In this document: piece by piece, positions 17,975 through 26,824 of the stretch
Position numbering within the stretch: position 1 is the stretch's first letter
Layout: each line of letters starts with the position of its first letter
Origin: Paraburkholderia sprentiae WSM5005
Lineage (GTDB): Bacteria; Pseudomonadota; Gammaproteobacteria; Burkholderiales; Burkholderiaceae
Reading direction: 5' to 3'
Assembly: GCF_001865575.2 (NCBI RefSeq)
Contig: NZ_CP017561.2
Coordinates: 558,001 to 622,000 of the forward strand
Length of the DNA stretch: 64,000 bases
The notes under the pieces: model-generated
Database searches by the model: none
Seen by the model: the letters and a program-made list of their open reading frames with translations, nothing else
Told to the model about the DNA's origin: nothing
Made by a program: the position numbers and the translations under genes

Positions 17975-18276
17975 GAGCTGGTTCTCGAGCGGTTGTTCTG
18001 GTTGGGGTGATGGCCTGCGGGCAGCCGGCGCATCCGCCAGCATAGCCAGACCGAAAACCGCGAGCAAGGGCGGGGATGGGCGAGACGACGGCATGACGGC
18101 TCAATATCGACTTTTCTATTGACCGTTATATCGGAAAAATCCGCCTAAAAGTGAGATAGCCAGAGCAATTGTTAATATCTGTCAAAAATGTATATCCCAA
18201 ATTAAAGTCGTTGACCGCGACCTCGTTTACATGGTTAATTTGCCAGGTATTCTCTGGAAAAATCAAAAAAGATCAA
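17975..18276 (+). other. Left border of the AT-rich island
   Basis: The first 100 bases are GC-rich and belong to the upstream region of the LysE-family gene. From about 18110 the sequence turns clearly AT-rich and stays so until about 20600. This marks one edge of acquired DNA. No repeat, integrase or tRNA is visible at the border. Confidence 0.55.
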
Positions 18277-18720
18277 ATGGGACGACAGAAACAAAATGGT
18301 ACCGTGCGCAAGGAAGAGTGCGAGCTTTGCCGTATCACCTATTCAATATCCTCAAACTTCCCACCAATGCCATCCGCAATGGCGTTGAACGCCGAAACCG
18401 GCGAATGGTTTCCGTTCGATAGATTGAAGTCGTATTCCAACGGTTATGACATGGCCGAAGCCCTGGGTTACGCATGGGCGTGCGATTGTCGCGGACGCAA
18501 GGCAGCGTCAGAACTGACGTCGAAACGTCACACTCACGACGAGCAATACACGCTCAAGGATCGCGACAACAAACCGCTTGCCAATGTGCGTTACCGGGTC
18601 GTTCTTGACAGTGAGCGGGTGAAAACGGGGACGACGGATGCACAAGGGAAAACCGAACGTATCGAGACTATTTTCGCATCGAATTTGAGGTTTTACATCA
18701 ATAGGAGCAAACAGGGATGA
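18277..18720 (+). CDS. T6SS PAAR-type accessory-domain protein (possible effector adaptor)
   Basis: 147 residues from ATG 18277. The C-terminal 60 residues follow a module found at the end of Burkholderiaceae type VI secretion PAAR proteins: H-D-E-Q-Y-T-L-K-D, then L-A-N-V-R-Y-R-V-V-L, then G-T-T-D-A-Q-G-K-T-E-R. The N-terminal part has C-E-L-C and later W-A-C-D-C but no recognisable PAAR repeat, so this may be an adaptor, a diverged PAAR or a truncated one. A longer frame from TTG 18169 is open but has no ribosome site; the site before 18277 is also weak. It overlaps the metallopeptidase start by ATGA, implying translational coupling. Confidence 0.6.
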   Translation: MGRQKQNGTVRKEECELCRITYSISSNFPPMPSAMALNAETGEWFPFDRLKSYSNGYDMAEALGYAWACDCRGRKAASELTSKRHTHDEQYTLKDRDNKPLANVRYRVVLDSERVKTGTTDAQGKTERIETIFASNLRFYINRSKQG

Positions 18721-19445
18721 ATGATTCTGACCGACGAAATGAGCACAGCTTCAAATCGGACGAGGATGAAGAGTGGATCTTGGTACACACAGGTGCCGTT
18801 ACCAATACAACTCCGGGGTCATTGGTTCATGTCACAATCAATACGTTGCCAATATGTGAAAATATGAGCAACGCCGAGTTTAGAAGGCTAATAATGCGTT
18901 TGCGAGACGCAGCGTTGACTCTCATAAATGAGCGTATTGCGGACGTTGCGCGGTGGGATAAATCAGCGCAAGATCGGGTGAAACGCTGGTTCGGCCGGAG
19001 CGATCAGTTTGTCCACAATCGATTGAGCTTCGGTCTGCCGAGGCTGGCAACTGCGATGCAGCAGCTACAACCGGAGAAGATCATTCGGTGGGACGAACAG
19101 AAGGGGATGCAGATTTCGTGTGCAATAACTCCCGATAGAGGCGTCAACGATGCGGCAGTATGCAAGCCGGATTCGGCGCGTAGAATAATTGCAATCTATC
19201 CGCATTTTTGTACTCTTCCTGATGCTGATGTTTCGACAAATTGCAAGTTGAAGGTCTTGATTCACGAATGTACGCACTATATCGATACGTTCGATTCAGA
19301 CGATGTGATTTATGGTTTTGGATCTGGTATTGGTTATTGGGCACAAACCGATCCAGACGGGGCATGCAGGAATGCAGACAATTTCGCGTGTTATATTGCC
19401 CATTTTGATGCCGTCAGTGAATTTGTCGAAAAGAGGATTTTTTAA
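18717..19445 (+). CDS. Aspzincin (M35-type) zinc metallopeptidase, candidate secreted toxin
   Basis: 242 residues. H-E-C-T-H at 183-187 is followed by D-V-I-Y-G with Asp196, then N-A-D-N-F near 219. This is the aspzincin order HExxH, DxxYG, NADxF of deuterolysin and lysine-specific endopeptidases, where two His and one Asp bind zinc and Glu184 is the catalytic base. W-F-G-R-S-D near residue 90 also fits the family. There is no signal peptide, so export would need a secretion system; together with the upstream module this suggests a type VI effector. AT-rich codons differ from flanking genes. The target protein is unknown. The start ATG overlaps the previous stop. Confidence 0.8.
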   Translation: MNDSDRRNEHSFKSDEDEEWILVHTGAVTNTTPGSLVHVTINTLPICENMSNAEFRRLIMRLRDAALTLINERIADVARWDKSAQDRVKRWFGRSDQFVHNRLSFGLPRLATAMQQLQPEKIIRWDEQKGMQISCAITPDRGVNDAAVCKPDSARRIIAIYPHFCTLPDADVSTNCKLKVLIHECTHYIDTFDSDDVIYGFGSGIGYWAQTDPDGACRNADNFACYIAHFDAVSEFVEKRIF

Positions 19446-19449
19446 TCTG

Positions 19450-19920
19450 ATGAAAAAACGTATTTTATCCGTTCTTTTTATATTCTCTTTTGCTGTGTCG
19501 CAGCAAGCGACGGCTTGTACCATATCAGAAGATTTGACTGAAAGCGTTCCATTGAACTACCAAGGAATTCCAAATGCCTACCGTCTAAAAATGGCGAGCA
19601 TGGTATTGAATGCCCGGCAATGGCCCAACGTTGAGATTCAAGCGCAAATCGTCGCAAACGCCTACGTTGGGGAAGCCAATGCTAAAGAACTGGCAGAGTC
19701 GCGGGGTAGGCAGCTAAAAGACTATTTGATTGAGCTTGGTATAAAGCCGCAGCATATATATGTCGACACTCATCTGGAGAGGTTGCCTTATTCAAAAGAT
19801 AGCACTGGCCGCAGTGGATATCTACAGCTTAGCGTTGGTCTCATGCCGTTATGCAAGGGTGGCTGTCAGCGACTGTGCGACGATCCGCGCGTGACGCCGA
19901 CAAGCAAAGCAATCAAATAG
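19450..19920 (+). CDS. Exported protein with partial OmpA-like domain, candidate immunity protein
   Basis: 156 residues. Residues 1-23 form a clear signal peptide (K-K-R, hydrophobic core, cleavage near Q-A-T-A). The segment I-V-A-N-A-Y-V-G-E followed by A-K-E-L-A-E-S-R-G-R-Q-L-K-D-Y-L and G-I-K-P-Q-H-I-Y-V resembles the beta-alpha-beta core of OmpA-like peptidoglycan-binding domains, though the domain is short. Six Cys are present in the mature protein, several near the C-terminus. It starts four bases after the metallopeptidase stop. A periplasmic partner right after a presumed periplasm-acting peptidase suggests an immunity role (inference). Confidence 0.6.
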   Translation: MKKRILSVLFIFSFAVSQQATACTISEDLTESVPLNYQGIPNAYRLKMASMVLNARQWPNVEIQAQIVANAYVGEANAKELAESRGRQLKDYLIELGIKPQHIYVDTHLERLPYSKDSTGRSGYLQLSVGLMPLCKGGCQRLCDDPRVTPTSKAIK

Positions 19921-20021
19921 TCGAAGTCGAGCCATCGAAGATCCGAAGATGTATCCAGCGGTGCCCCGCTTTCTTACACCGGATGCTATACAGGTCCCAA
20001 ATCCTTCGGGGGTTTCCGAAC

Positions 20022-20609
20022 ATGACCTCAAGTTTTACAAGAACGTGCGCTAGCATAATTCTCTCGTGTTTGGCTACAGTCAGCTACGCTCTCCCCTTGG
20101 CGGCATATGGTCCGGATAAGCCTGTCAATGATCTGCATCGAGGTCCCGGTGGATGGGCGATATCCGTGAAATGCAAGCACAACGGAGCGCCCGATGACTG
20201 TGTTGTCTCTGTGTTAAAAAATGGAAGAACAACTCGGACAATTATCAAGACATCAGTCCGACCGGGAATTCAATGGTACGGGGACATTGCAATGATGCGG
20301 TTCCCTTGTGGTACTGGCTGCCGCAACGATATGTTTTTCAGTCCGCCGGACAAGGTTGACGGGCACGAGTTAGTCGCGCAAGACGCGATTGACATCAAGC
20401 GCCGTCTGGTTGTTAGTGTGGCGTCTAACCCGCTCGAGGTTTTTAGACTTTTTGCGGGCAAGGCACCTGTGGCAACACTGCACCTTGCGACTTCGTACAC
20501 TCAACCGGACGTTGAAAGACTTCGTTGGGAACGTGATCGTCTCGATGTTTGGTATCGAGACGATTCAGGGGCGGTGAAACGAGCGTCGGTCGCAATTCCG
20601 CGACACTAA
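20022..20609 (+). CDS. Exported hypothetical protein of the metallopeptidase island
   Basis: 195 residues, no family recognised. A signal peptide covers residues 1-24 (hydrophobic core I-I-L-S-C-L-A-T-V-S-Y-A). The mature part has two Cys pairs (C-K-H-N-G-A-P-D-D-C and P-C-G-T-G-C) compatible with disulfides, and is otherwise beta-rich with a charged C-terminus. It lies 101 bases after the OmpA-like gene and before a hairpin terminator, so it closes the island. It may be a second immunity factor or an inhibitor of the peptidase. Confidence 0.6.
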   Translation: MTSSFTRTCASIILSCLATVSYALPLAAYGPDKPVNDLHRGPGGWAISVKCKHNGAPDDCVVSVLKNGRTTRTIIKTSVRPGIQWYGDIAMMRFPCGTGCRNDMFFSPPDKVDGHELVAQDAIDIKRRLVVSVASNPLEVFRLFAGKAPVATLHLATSYTQPDVERLRWERDRLDVWYRDDSGAVKRASVAIPRH

Positions 20610-20650
20610 TCTTCCTGGTCGCGATGGCTGCCAAAGAGTCGCAAAGACAT

Positions 20651-20672
20651 GCCCCGCTTCGGCGGAGCTTTT
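20651..20672 (+). terminator. Probable terminator at the end of the island
   Basis: GCCCCGC (20651-20657), loop TTCG, GCGGAGC (20662-20668) with one C-A mismatch, followed by TTTT. It is weaker than the other terminators in the window. Confidence 0.5.
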
Positions 20673-20827
20673 GCACTCCTGCGTAAGACACAATCACACA
20701 TCGCGCCCCGAGTCATGCAGGCGAGCGGCATCACCACGACTGGGCGTACCCAAGCGACACAAACCCTCCACGGTTTTCAACGATCAACCATAATTCCCCC
20801 ACTGCCAACTCACAACCCCCCACGCCG

Positions 20828-21721
20828 ATGTGGCAAATCGATCAGGTGACGCTGCGCTTGTTCATCGCCGTATGCGAGGAAGGGACGATCGCGCGCGCGG
20901 CCGAACGCGAGTTCATCGCGCCATCGGCGGTCAGCAAGCGACTCGCCGATCTCGAAGCGCTCGTCGATGTCGCGTTGCTGTCGCGCAGCCAGCGCGGCGT
21001 GCGCGCGACCGCCGCCGGCGAAGCGCTGTTGCGCCACGCGCGGCTCATCATGCGCGACCACGAACGCCTGCAGGCCGAGCTCAGCGAGTACGCTGCCGGC
21101 GCGCGTGGGCATGTGCGCGTGCTCGCCAACGTATCGTCGATGGTGGAGTTTTTGCCCGAGGCGTTGTCGGCGTTTTTGCGGGCGAATCCGGCGATCCGGG
21201 TCGACGTCGAAGAGCGCGTTAGCGCGGACATCGTGCGTGGGCTCGAAGAGGGCGTCGCCGATCTGGGCATCTGCCGTGATACGGTGCCGCTTGGCAGTCT
21301 TCACACCTTGCCGTATCGCGCCGACCATCTCGCGCTGATCGTGCCGCGCGCCCATCCGCTAGCGGGCGAGGCGCAGATCGGCTTTGAGCAGACGCTCTCG
21401 TTCGATCATCTGGGCCTCGCATCGAATGCGTCGGTCAATGCGCTGATGCAGCGCATTGCACTGGAGAAGGGCCGCGAGTTGAATTACCGCACCTATGTGT
21501 CGACGTTCGACGCCGCATATCGTTTCATCCAGGCGGGTCTGGCGGTCGCGATCCTGCCGCGCGAGGCGCTGCCGCGCCATGCCGCCGACGCGTACGGGAT
21601 CGTCGCGGTGCCGTTGCGCGAGCCGTGGGCCGAGCGGCGTTTCGTGATCTGCATGCGCGATCGCGCGGCGTTGACGCTGGCGGCCGCGCGTTTGCTCGAA
21701 CATCTGCTGGGCGCCGTGTAA
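20828..21721 (+). CDS. LysR family transcriptional regulator of the HMG-CoA lyase operon
   Basis: 297 residues. N-terminal HTH with G-T-I-A-R-A-A-E-R-E-F-I-A-P-S-A-V-S-K-R as recognition region, then a two-lobed effector domain. It lies 245 bases upstream of the lyase on the same strand rather than divergently, so it could be cotranscribed or regulate its downstream neighbour through that gap. The effector is unknown but probably a pathway acid or its CoA ester. Confidence 0.88.
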   Translation: MWQIDQVTLRLFIAVCEEGTIARAAEREFIAPSAVSKRLADLEALVDVALLSRSQRGVRATAAGEALLRHARLIMRDHERLQAELSEYAAGARGHVRVLANVSSMVEFLPEALSAFLRANPAIRVDVEERVSADIVRGLEEGVADLGICRDTVPLGSLHTLPYRADHLALIVPRAHPLAGEAQIGFEQTLSFDHLGLASNASVNALMQRIALEKGRELNYRTYVSTFDAAYRFIQAGLAVAILPREALPRHAADAYGIVAVPLREPWAERRFVICMRDRAALTLAAARLLEHLLGAV

Positions 21722-21966
21722 CACGGGCGACGAGCCGCGCCACCCGCGCCGTCGCTGCCTGCCCAGACAAACCCCTAAGCATTTCACCCAGGCGAGCGTC
21801 AAAGCCCGCCCCATCGGCCTGAGCGGCCATCGCGAGCGGCGATGGTGGGCGTCGTCAAAGGCGACTTTGCCGCGCGCGAGCACGCGGGCACGCTGTCATC
21901 CAGTTAGCGCATCGCTTCTATCCAACGGGCCGCCCTGGCCCGCGTCCACGATCAGGATTCAAATCG

Positions 21967-22983
21967 ATGAATGACACCCGCGAGCGCGTCGTCGTGACCG
22001 AAGTCGGTCTGCGCGACGGTCTGCAAAGCATTGCCGGCATCATGTCCACCGACGACAAACGGCGCTGGATCGACGCCGCCTACGCGGCCGGCGTGCGCCA
22101 CATGGAAGTCGCGTCGTTCGTGCCGGCGAAGCTGCTGCCGCAGATGGCCGATGCCGCCGACGTAGTCGCTCACGCGCGTCGCTACGCCGATCTGAGCGTG
22201 ACCGCGCTCGCGCCGAACCTGAAGGGCGCGCAGCACGCGCTCGAGGCCGGCGCGCAGCGCATCGTCGCGCCGATCTCGGTGAGCGCCGCGCATAGCGCCG
22301 CGAACGTGCGCAAGACACCCGCAGAGATGATCGACGCGTTTGCCGCAATGCGCGAGCTGATCGACGGCGCGTCGTCAGCAACGGGCCGCCGCGTCGAGTT
22401 GATCGCCGGTTTGTCGACGGTGTTCGGCTGCACGCTTCAGGGCGCGGTGCCCTACGCGGACATCACCGCGATCGCGCGCGCCGCGGTGCAGGCCGGCGCC
22501 GACGTGATCGCGCTCGGCGACACCACCGGCGAAGCGACGCCGCGCCAGGTCGGCGAGGTGATCGAGCTGGTGCGCGACGTCGCGGGCGCGAAGCTGCGCT
22601 CGCTGCATTTTCACGACACGCGCGGCCTCGCTCTGGCCAACACGCTGGTCGCGCTGCGCTACGGCGTCCGCGAGTTCGATGCGTCGCTGGCCGGCCTCGG
22701 CGGCTGTCCGCATGCACCAGGCGCGACCGGCAACGTCAATACCGAAGACCTCGTGTTCATGCTCGAGAGCATGGGCTACGACACCGGTATCGACATCGCG
22801 CGGCTGCTCGCATCGCGCGCGGTGCTGGCGCAAGCGCTGCCGGGCGAGCCGCTGTACGGCTATCTCGCGCGAGCGGGATTGCCGAAGCAGTTCGCGCACG
22901 CGCAACAAGGCGCGCGTGAAGCCGCCGAGCGCGCCGGATCTTTGCGTTGTTCCCGTTCTTCCATTCCGCAGGTGCCGCAATGA
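21967..22983 (+). CDS. Hydroxymethylglutaryl-CoA lyase family
   Basis: 338 residues. A DRE-TIM aldol-lyase barrel with E-V-G-L-R-D-G-L-Q at the N-terminus (metal-binding Asp), G-D-T-T-G-E-A-T-P, H-F-H-D-T-R-G-L-A-L-A-N (His-x-His metal ligands) and the catalytic loop G-L-G-G-C-P-H-A-P-G-A-T-G-N-V with the active-site Cys. The family cleaves HMG-CoA to acetyl-CoA and acetoacetate; close relatives act on other 3-hydroxy-3-methyl acyl-CoAs. The stop overlaps the next start (ATGA, 22980-22983), so it is coupled to the CoA-transferase. The C-terminal 25 residues are Ser/Arg-rich and probably disordered. Confidence 0.9.
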   Translation: MNDTRERVVVTEVGLRDGLQSIAGIMSTDDKRRWIDAAYAAGVRHMEVASFVPAKLLPQMADAADVVAHARRYADLSVTALAPNLKGAQHALEAGAQRIVAPISVSAAHSAANVRKTPAEMIDAFAAMRELIDGASSATGRRVELIAGLSTVFGCTLQGAVPYADITAIARAAVQAGADVIALGDTTGEATPRQVGEVIELVRDVAGAKLRSLHFHDTRGLALANTLVALRYGVREFDASLAGLGGCPHAPGATGNVNTEDLVFMLESMGYDTGIDIARLLASRAVLAQALPGEPLYGYLARAGLPKQFAHAQQGAREAAERAGSLRCSRSSIPQVPQ

Positions 22984-24233
22984 CTCCGCTTTCCTCTGCT
23001 AGCTCCGTGTCGTCTTCGCCGTCAACGTCGCCGCAGCAGCCGGGCACGCTGCCGCTCGCGGGCATTCGCGTGATCGAGTTGTCGCATATGGTGATGGGCC
23101 CGACCTGCGGCATGATTCTGGGCGACCTCGGCGCCGAAGTGATCAAGGTCGAGCCGCCGCGCGGCGACAGCACACGCCGGCTTCTGGGCACCGGAGCGGG
23201 CTTTTTCCGCACCTTCAATCGCAACAAGAAGAGCGTCGCGCTCGATCTCGACAGCGCAGCCGGTCTCGCCGCGCTGAAGCAACTCGTCGATACCGCCGAC
23301 GTATTCGTCGAAAACTTCAAGCCCGGCCGCATGGCGAGTCTCGGCCTCGATTGCGCGACGCTGCGCGAGCGCAATCCGAAGCTGATCTACGTATCGCACA
23401 AGGGATTTCTCAACGGTCCCTACGAACATCGTCTCGCGCTCGACGAGGTCGTGCAGATGATGGCGGGGCTCGCGTATATGACCGGGCCGGTGGGCCGTCC
23501 GCTGCGCGCGGGCAGCTCTGTCAACGACATCATGGGCGGCATGTTCGGCGCGATCGGCGTGCTGGCCGCGCTGCACGAGCGGCATGCGAGCGGCCGCGGC
23601 AAGGAGGTGCAAAGCGCGCTGTTCGAGAACTGCGTGCTGCTGAGCGCGCAGCACATGCAGCAGTTCGCGGCGACCGGCGTGGCTGCCGCGCCGATGCCCG
23701 AGCGCATCAGCGCATGGGCCGTCTACGACGTGTTCACGCTCGCGCGCGGCGAGCAGATGTTCGTCGCCGCGACGGGAGACACGCAGTGGCGCGCGCTGTG
23801 CGCGATTCTCGAACGCGACGATCTGCTCGCCGATGCCCGCCTCGCGACCAACAACGACCGCGTGCTCGCGCGCGGCTGGCTGTTGCAGACGCTCGGCGAA
23901 AGCCTGAGCCGCCTCGACGGCGCGACGCTCGCGCCGCTGTTCGAGCGACATCACATTCCATTTGCGTCGATCACGAAGCCCGAAGAACTGTTCGACGATC
24001 CGCACCTGAACGCGAGCGGCGGCCTCGTGCCGCTGACGCTCGAGGACGGCAGCGAAACCGCGATGCCGTTGCTGCCGATTTCGATCGACGGTGCGCGTCT
24101 CGGGCCGCGTCGGCCGATCCCGAACATCGGCGAGCACACCGTCGACGTGCTGCGCGAGCTCGGATACGACGATGCGCGGATCGCCGAGCTGGGCGGCGAC
24201 CTGCAAGCGCGGGCGCCGCGCGCGGCCGCATGA
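22980..24233 (+). CDS. CaiB/BaiF family III CoA-transferase
   Basis: 417 residues. L-P-L-A-G-I-R-V-I-E-L-S-H-M-V-M-G-P and L-G-A-E-V-I-K-V-E-P-P-R-G-D are the nucleotide-handling N-terminal motifs of family III CoA-transferases. N-R-N-K-K-S-V-A-L-D-L and V-E-N-F-K-P-G-R follow, and the catalytic Asp lies in L-A-L-D-E-V-V-Q-M-M-A-G-L. Members move CoA between organic acids through an aspartyl thioester. Coupled to an HMG-CoA lyase, its likely role is to activate 3-hydroxy-3-methylglutarate or a similar dicarboxylate for cleavage. The first 20 residues are a Ser/Pro-rich extension. Confidence 0.92.
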   Translation: MTPLSSASSVSSSPSTSPQQPGTLPLAGIRVIELSHMVMGPTCGMILGDLGAEVIKVEPPRGDSTRRLLGTGAGFFRTFNRNKKSVALDLDSAAGLAALKQLVDTADVFVENFKPGRMASLGLDCATLRERNPKLIYVSHKGFLNGPYEHRLALDEVVQMMAGLAYMTGPVGRPLRAGSSVNDIMGGMFGAIGVLAALHERHASGRGKEVQSALFENCVLLSAQHMQQFAATGVAAAPMPERISAWAVYDVFTLARGEQMFVAATGDTQWRALCAILERDDLLADARLATNNDRVLARGWLLQTLGESLSRLDGATLAPLFERHHIPFASITKPEELFDDPHLNASGGLVPLTLEDGSETAMPLLPISIDGARLGPRRPIPNIGEHTVDVLRELGYDDARIAELGGDLQARAPRAAA

Positions 24234-24295
24234 ACGTCGTGCCGCGCGTCACCCGTTTCAACCGGCACTAGACCAAAAAATACTGGAGACAGACG

Positions 24296-25798
24296 ATGAA
24301 ATCGTCGCATCAGGCGGTGTACGCAACGGCGCTCGGCGATGCGGGCGCGCTGGGTGACTCACGCACGGACGCTGGCGCCGATGCGGCAGGCTCGGGCCGC
24401 GCCGGCGCGATCGCACTCGACGGCGCGCGCATTTCCGCGCGGCTCGACCGGCTACCCGCGACTCGCACGATCTGGCAGCTCGTGATGCTGCTGAGCTTCG
24501 GCATGTTCTTCGAGCTCTACGACCTGATGTACTCCGGCTATATCGCGCCGGGACTCGTGCACAGCGGGCTGCTGACAGCCACGACGCGCGGCCTGTTCGG
24601 CACGAGCGGCGTCGCAAGTTTCATCGCCGCGCTGTTCGCGGGCCTTTTCATCGGCACGGCGGCCTGCGGCTTTCTCGCCGACCGCTTCGGCCGGCGTGCG
24701 ATATTCACGTGGTCGCTGCTGTGGTACACGGCGGCCAACGTCGTGATGGCGTTCCAGCACACGGCGCTCGGATTGAACTGCTGGCGCTTTATCGCGGGAA
24801 TCGGCATCGGCGTCGAGATCGTCACCATCGGCACGTATATTTCCGAACTCGTGCCGAAGCACATTCGCGGCCGCGCTTCGGCGTGCTCGCAGGCGGTCGG
24901 CTTCTGCGCGGTCCCTATCGTCGCGTTCCTGTCGTATCTGCTGGTGCCGCGGCACGTGTTCGGTCTCGACGGCTGGCGTGTGGTCGTGCTGATCGGCGCG
25001 CTGGGCGCGATCGTGGTGTGGTGGATTCGCCGTGGCTTGCCGGAGAGCCCGCGCTGGCTCGCGCAAAAAGGCCGTCTCGACGAAGCCGACGCGGTGATGA
25101 CGCGTCTCGAAGCACGCGTCGCGCGCGAGTATCGGCGCCAACGCGGCCTGCCGTTGCCCGAGCCCGCGTCGCCCGAACCGGTGCGCGCGCGAGCGGCGTT
25201 TCGCGATCTGCTGGTGCCGCCGTATCGCAAGCGCACGCTGATGCTGATCATCTTTCACGTGTTCCAGACCATGGGCTACTACGGCTTCGCGAACTGGATT
25301 CCGACGCTGCTGATCAAGCAGGGCATCACGGTGACGACGAGTCTGATGTACGCGAGCATCATCGCGATCGCGGCACCGCTCGGGCCGTTGCTCGGGTTGC
25401 TGATCGCCGATCGCTTCGAGCGCAAGACCGTCATCGTCTGCATGGCGGCGCTCAACGTCGTGTGCGGACTTGCGTTCAGCCAGGCGCGCGAGACGGTGCT
25501 GCTGGTGAGTCTCGGCGTGTGCCTCGTGCTGGCGGGCAACATCATTTCATATAGCTATCACGCGTACCAGGCTGAACTGTTTCCGACCGGCATCCGGGCG
25601 CGTGCGGTGGGCTTCGTTTATTCGTGGAGCCGGATTTCGGCGATGTTCTCGGCGTTCCTGATTGCCGCGTGCCTCGGTCGCTTCGGCGTGAACGGCGTGT
25701 TCATGTTTATTTCCGGCGCGATGGCGATCGTCATGGTCGCGATCGGTACGCTGGGGCCGAAGACGCGCGATGTGGCGCTCGAAGATATTTCGAAGTAG
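24296..25798 (+). CDS. MFS transporter, probable organic-acid importer
   Basis: 500 residues, twelve hydrophobic segments of the sugar-porter/aromatic-acid type: G-F-L-A-D-R-F-G-R-R-A-I-F after segment 2, R-F-I-A-G-I-G-I-G-V-E, and R-G-L-P-E-S-P-R-W-L before the central loop. A 45-residue Ala/Gly-rich cytoplasmic N-terminus precedes segment 1. TGGAGACAGACG before the ATG provides a ribosome site. It is 62 bases after the CoA-transferase, on the same strand, and most likely imports the substrate of that operon. Confidence 0.9.
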   Translation: MKSSHQAVYATALGDAGALGDSRTDAGADAAGSGRAGAIALDGARISARLDRLPATRTIWQLVMLLSFGMFFELYDLMYSGYIAPGLVHSGLLTATTRGLFGTSGVASFIAALFAGLFIGTAACGFLADRFGRRAIFTWSLLWYTAANVVMAFQHTALGLNCWRFIAGIGIGVEIVTIGTYISELVPKHIRGRASACSQAVGFCAVPIVAFLSYLLVPRHVFGLDGWRVVVLIGALGAIVVWWIRRGLPESPRWLAQKGRLDEADAVMTRLEARVAREYRRQRGLPLPEPASPEPVRARAAFRDLLVPPYRKRTLMLIIFHVFQTMGYYGFANWIPTLLIKQGITVTTSLMYASIIAIAAPLGPLLGLLIADRFERKTVIVCMAALNVVCGLAFSQARETVLLVSLGVCLVLAGNIISYSYHAYQAELFPTGIRARAVGFVYSWSRISAMFSAFLIAACLGRFGVNGVFMFISGAMAIVMVAIGTLGPKTRDVALEDISK

Positions 25799-25948
25799 CT
25801 AGGAGTCCCGGCGAGTCTCGTCGTTGCTCGACAACCGGTTCGACACGTCGCCGAGCAGCAGCGCGAGCAGCACCACGCCGATCATTGCGAACAGGAACCC
25901 GCCGATCATCGTGGCCAGTATCAGCAGGGTCCATGAAATGCCGTTCAT
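25799..25948 (-). CDS. Small single-pass or hairpin membrane protein
   Basis: 49 residues starting M-N-G-I-S-W-T-L-L-I-L-A-T-M-I-G-G-F. The first 33 residues are almost wholly hydrophobic (one long or two short membrane segments), and the last 16 are polar (D-V-S-N-R-L-S-S-N-D-E-T-R-R-D-S). A TGGAACC site lies upstream on the minus strand. It ends one base from the convergent MFS stop. Function unknown; it could be a real small envelope protein or a chance frame. Confidence 0.45.
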   Translation of the reverse strand: MNGISWTLLILATMIGGFLFAMIGVVLLALLLGDVSNRLSSNDETRRDS

Positions 25949-26824
25949 CTGTGCGGTTCCAGCGCGTTTGTCGGGGGCATCGTAACGCCTTCGGGGATCA
26001 CTTCTCTGTGCGCTTGCCCGCCGTAAGCCTGTCAATCGACGCCGAACTATCGTCGCATCGTGCCATTGCGCGGCGCGTTCCATCGGCTGTCGCCATTGTT
26101 GTCTCAGGGAATGGCGAACTTCCTTCGCTACGCGCTATCACCGTGGCGGAAAGCTCACGGTGCATTTCCGAAAGAGCTTGGCGGAAACGGACCGGTCGAC
26201 CTGGCGCATTCCGCCATTGGCCCGCCGCTTGCGAACCCGTCCAAATCGCCGATATCGATGTTTCAGATTTGAAACGTCAATCGCCGCATTTATATTCCCG
26301 TCAGCAATAAAAATTAATTAAATAAATCTTTTGCATGCGCATCGATGGCTCCGATAAGCCGGAGGAACGGTCAGGTCGGACCGCGCTGCACGCATTGCCT
26401 GCGCAAGTGTTCGAGCGGGCCGGAGGCCGCCCGAAGGGCGGGGTGACTTCGACTCATCATGGCCGAGGTTTGGCAAAAATCTACTTTCAAAATACGCGCC
26501 GGCGCGCGAATAGGGCGGCAGCAGGTCATTTTTCGAGTAGCCCCGCAGTGTGCGGTGGCGTACGCATTCAATTCCTGAATTGCCTTAAGCTTCGCGAGTG
26601 CATATTCAACGATATGCGGATAGACGATTAATCCATTGAAAAAACGATCGTTTCGGTATTGAGCCGAATTGCACTGCCGATCATGTAGTCATAGTGCCAA
26701 TATGTCTGCACTTTCGGACACGGCGGCAGAGTGCTGGAGGCCGTCGCTATGATGCACTGCGCGGAGTTCGCAATGTGCGTGATCGTAAAGTTGCAGTAGA
26801 TCGTTTTCCGCCGAGAGGATGACT
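25949..26824 (+). other. Long intergenic region upstream of the EPS locus
   Basis: 876 bases with no supported gene. It includes a markedly AT-rich block at about 26270-26340 inside otherwise GC-rich DNA, a plausible site for nucleoid proteins or curved promoter DNA. The last 150 bases should hold the promoter of the GlxA/AraC-type regulator, but no convincing hexamer pair stands out. Confidence 0.4.

Noticed and set aside
25949..26824. Search for tRNA, CRISPR repeats or attachment sites in the long gaps
   Set aside because: No regularly spaced repeats, no tRNA-like cloverleaf and no integrase gene were found here or in the other gaps.
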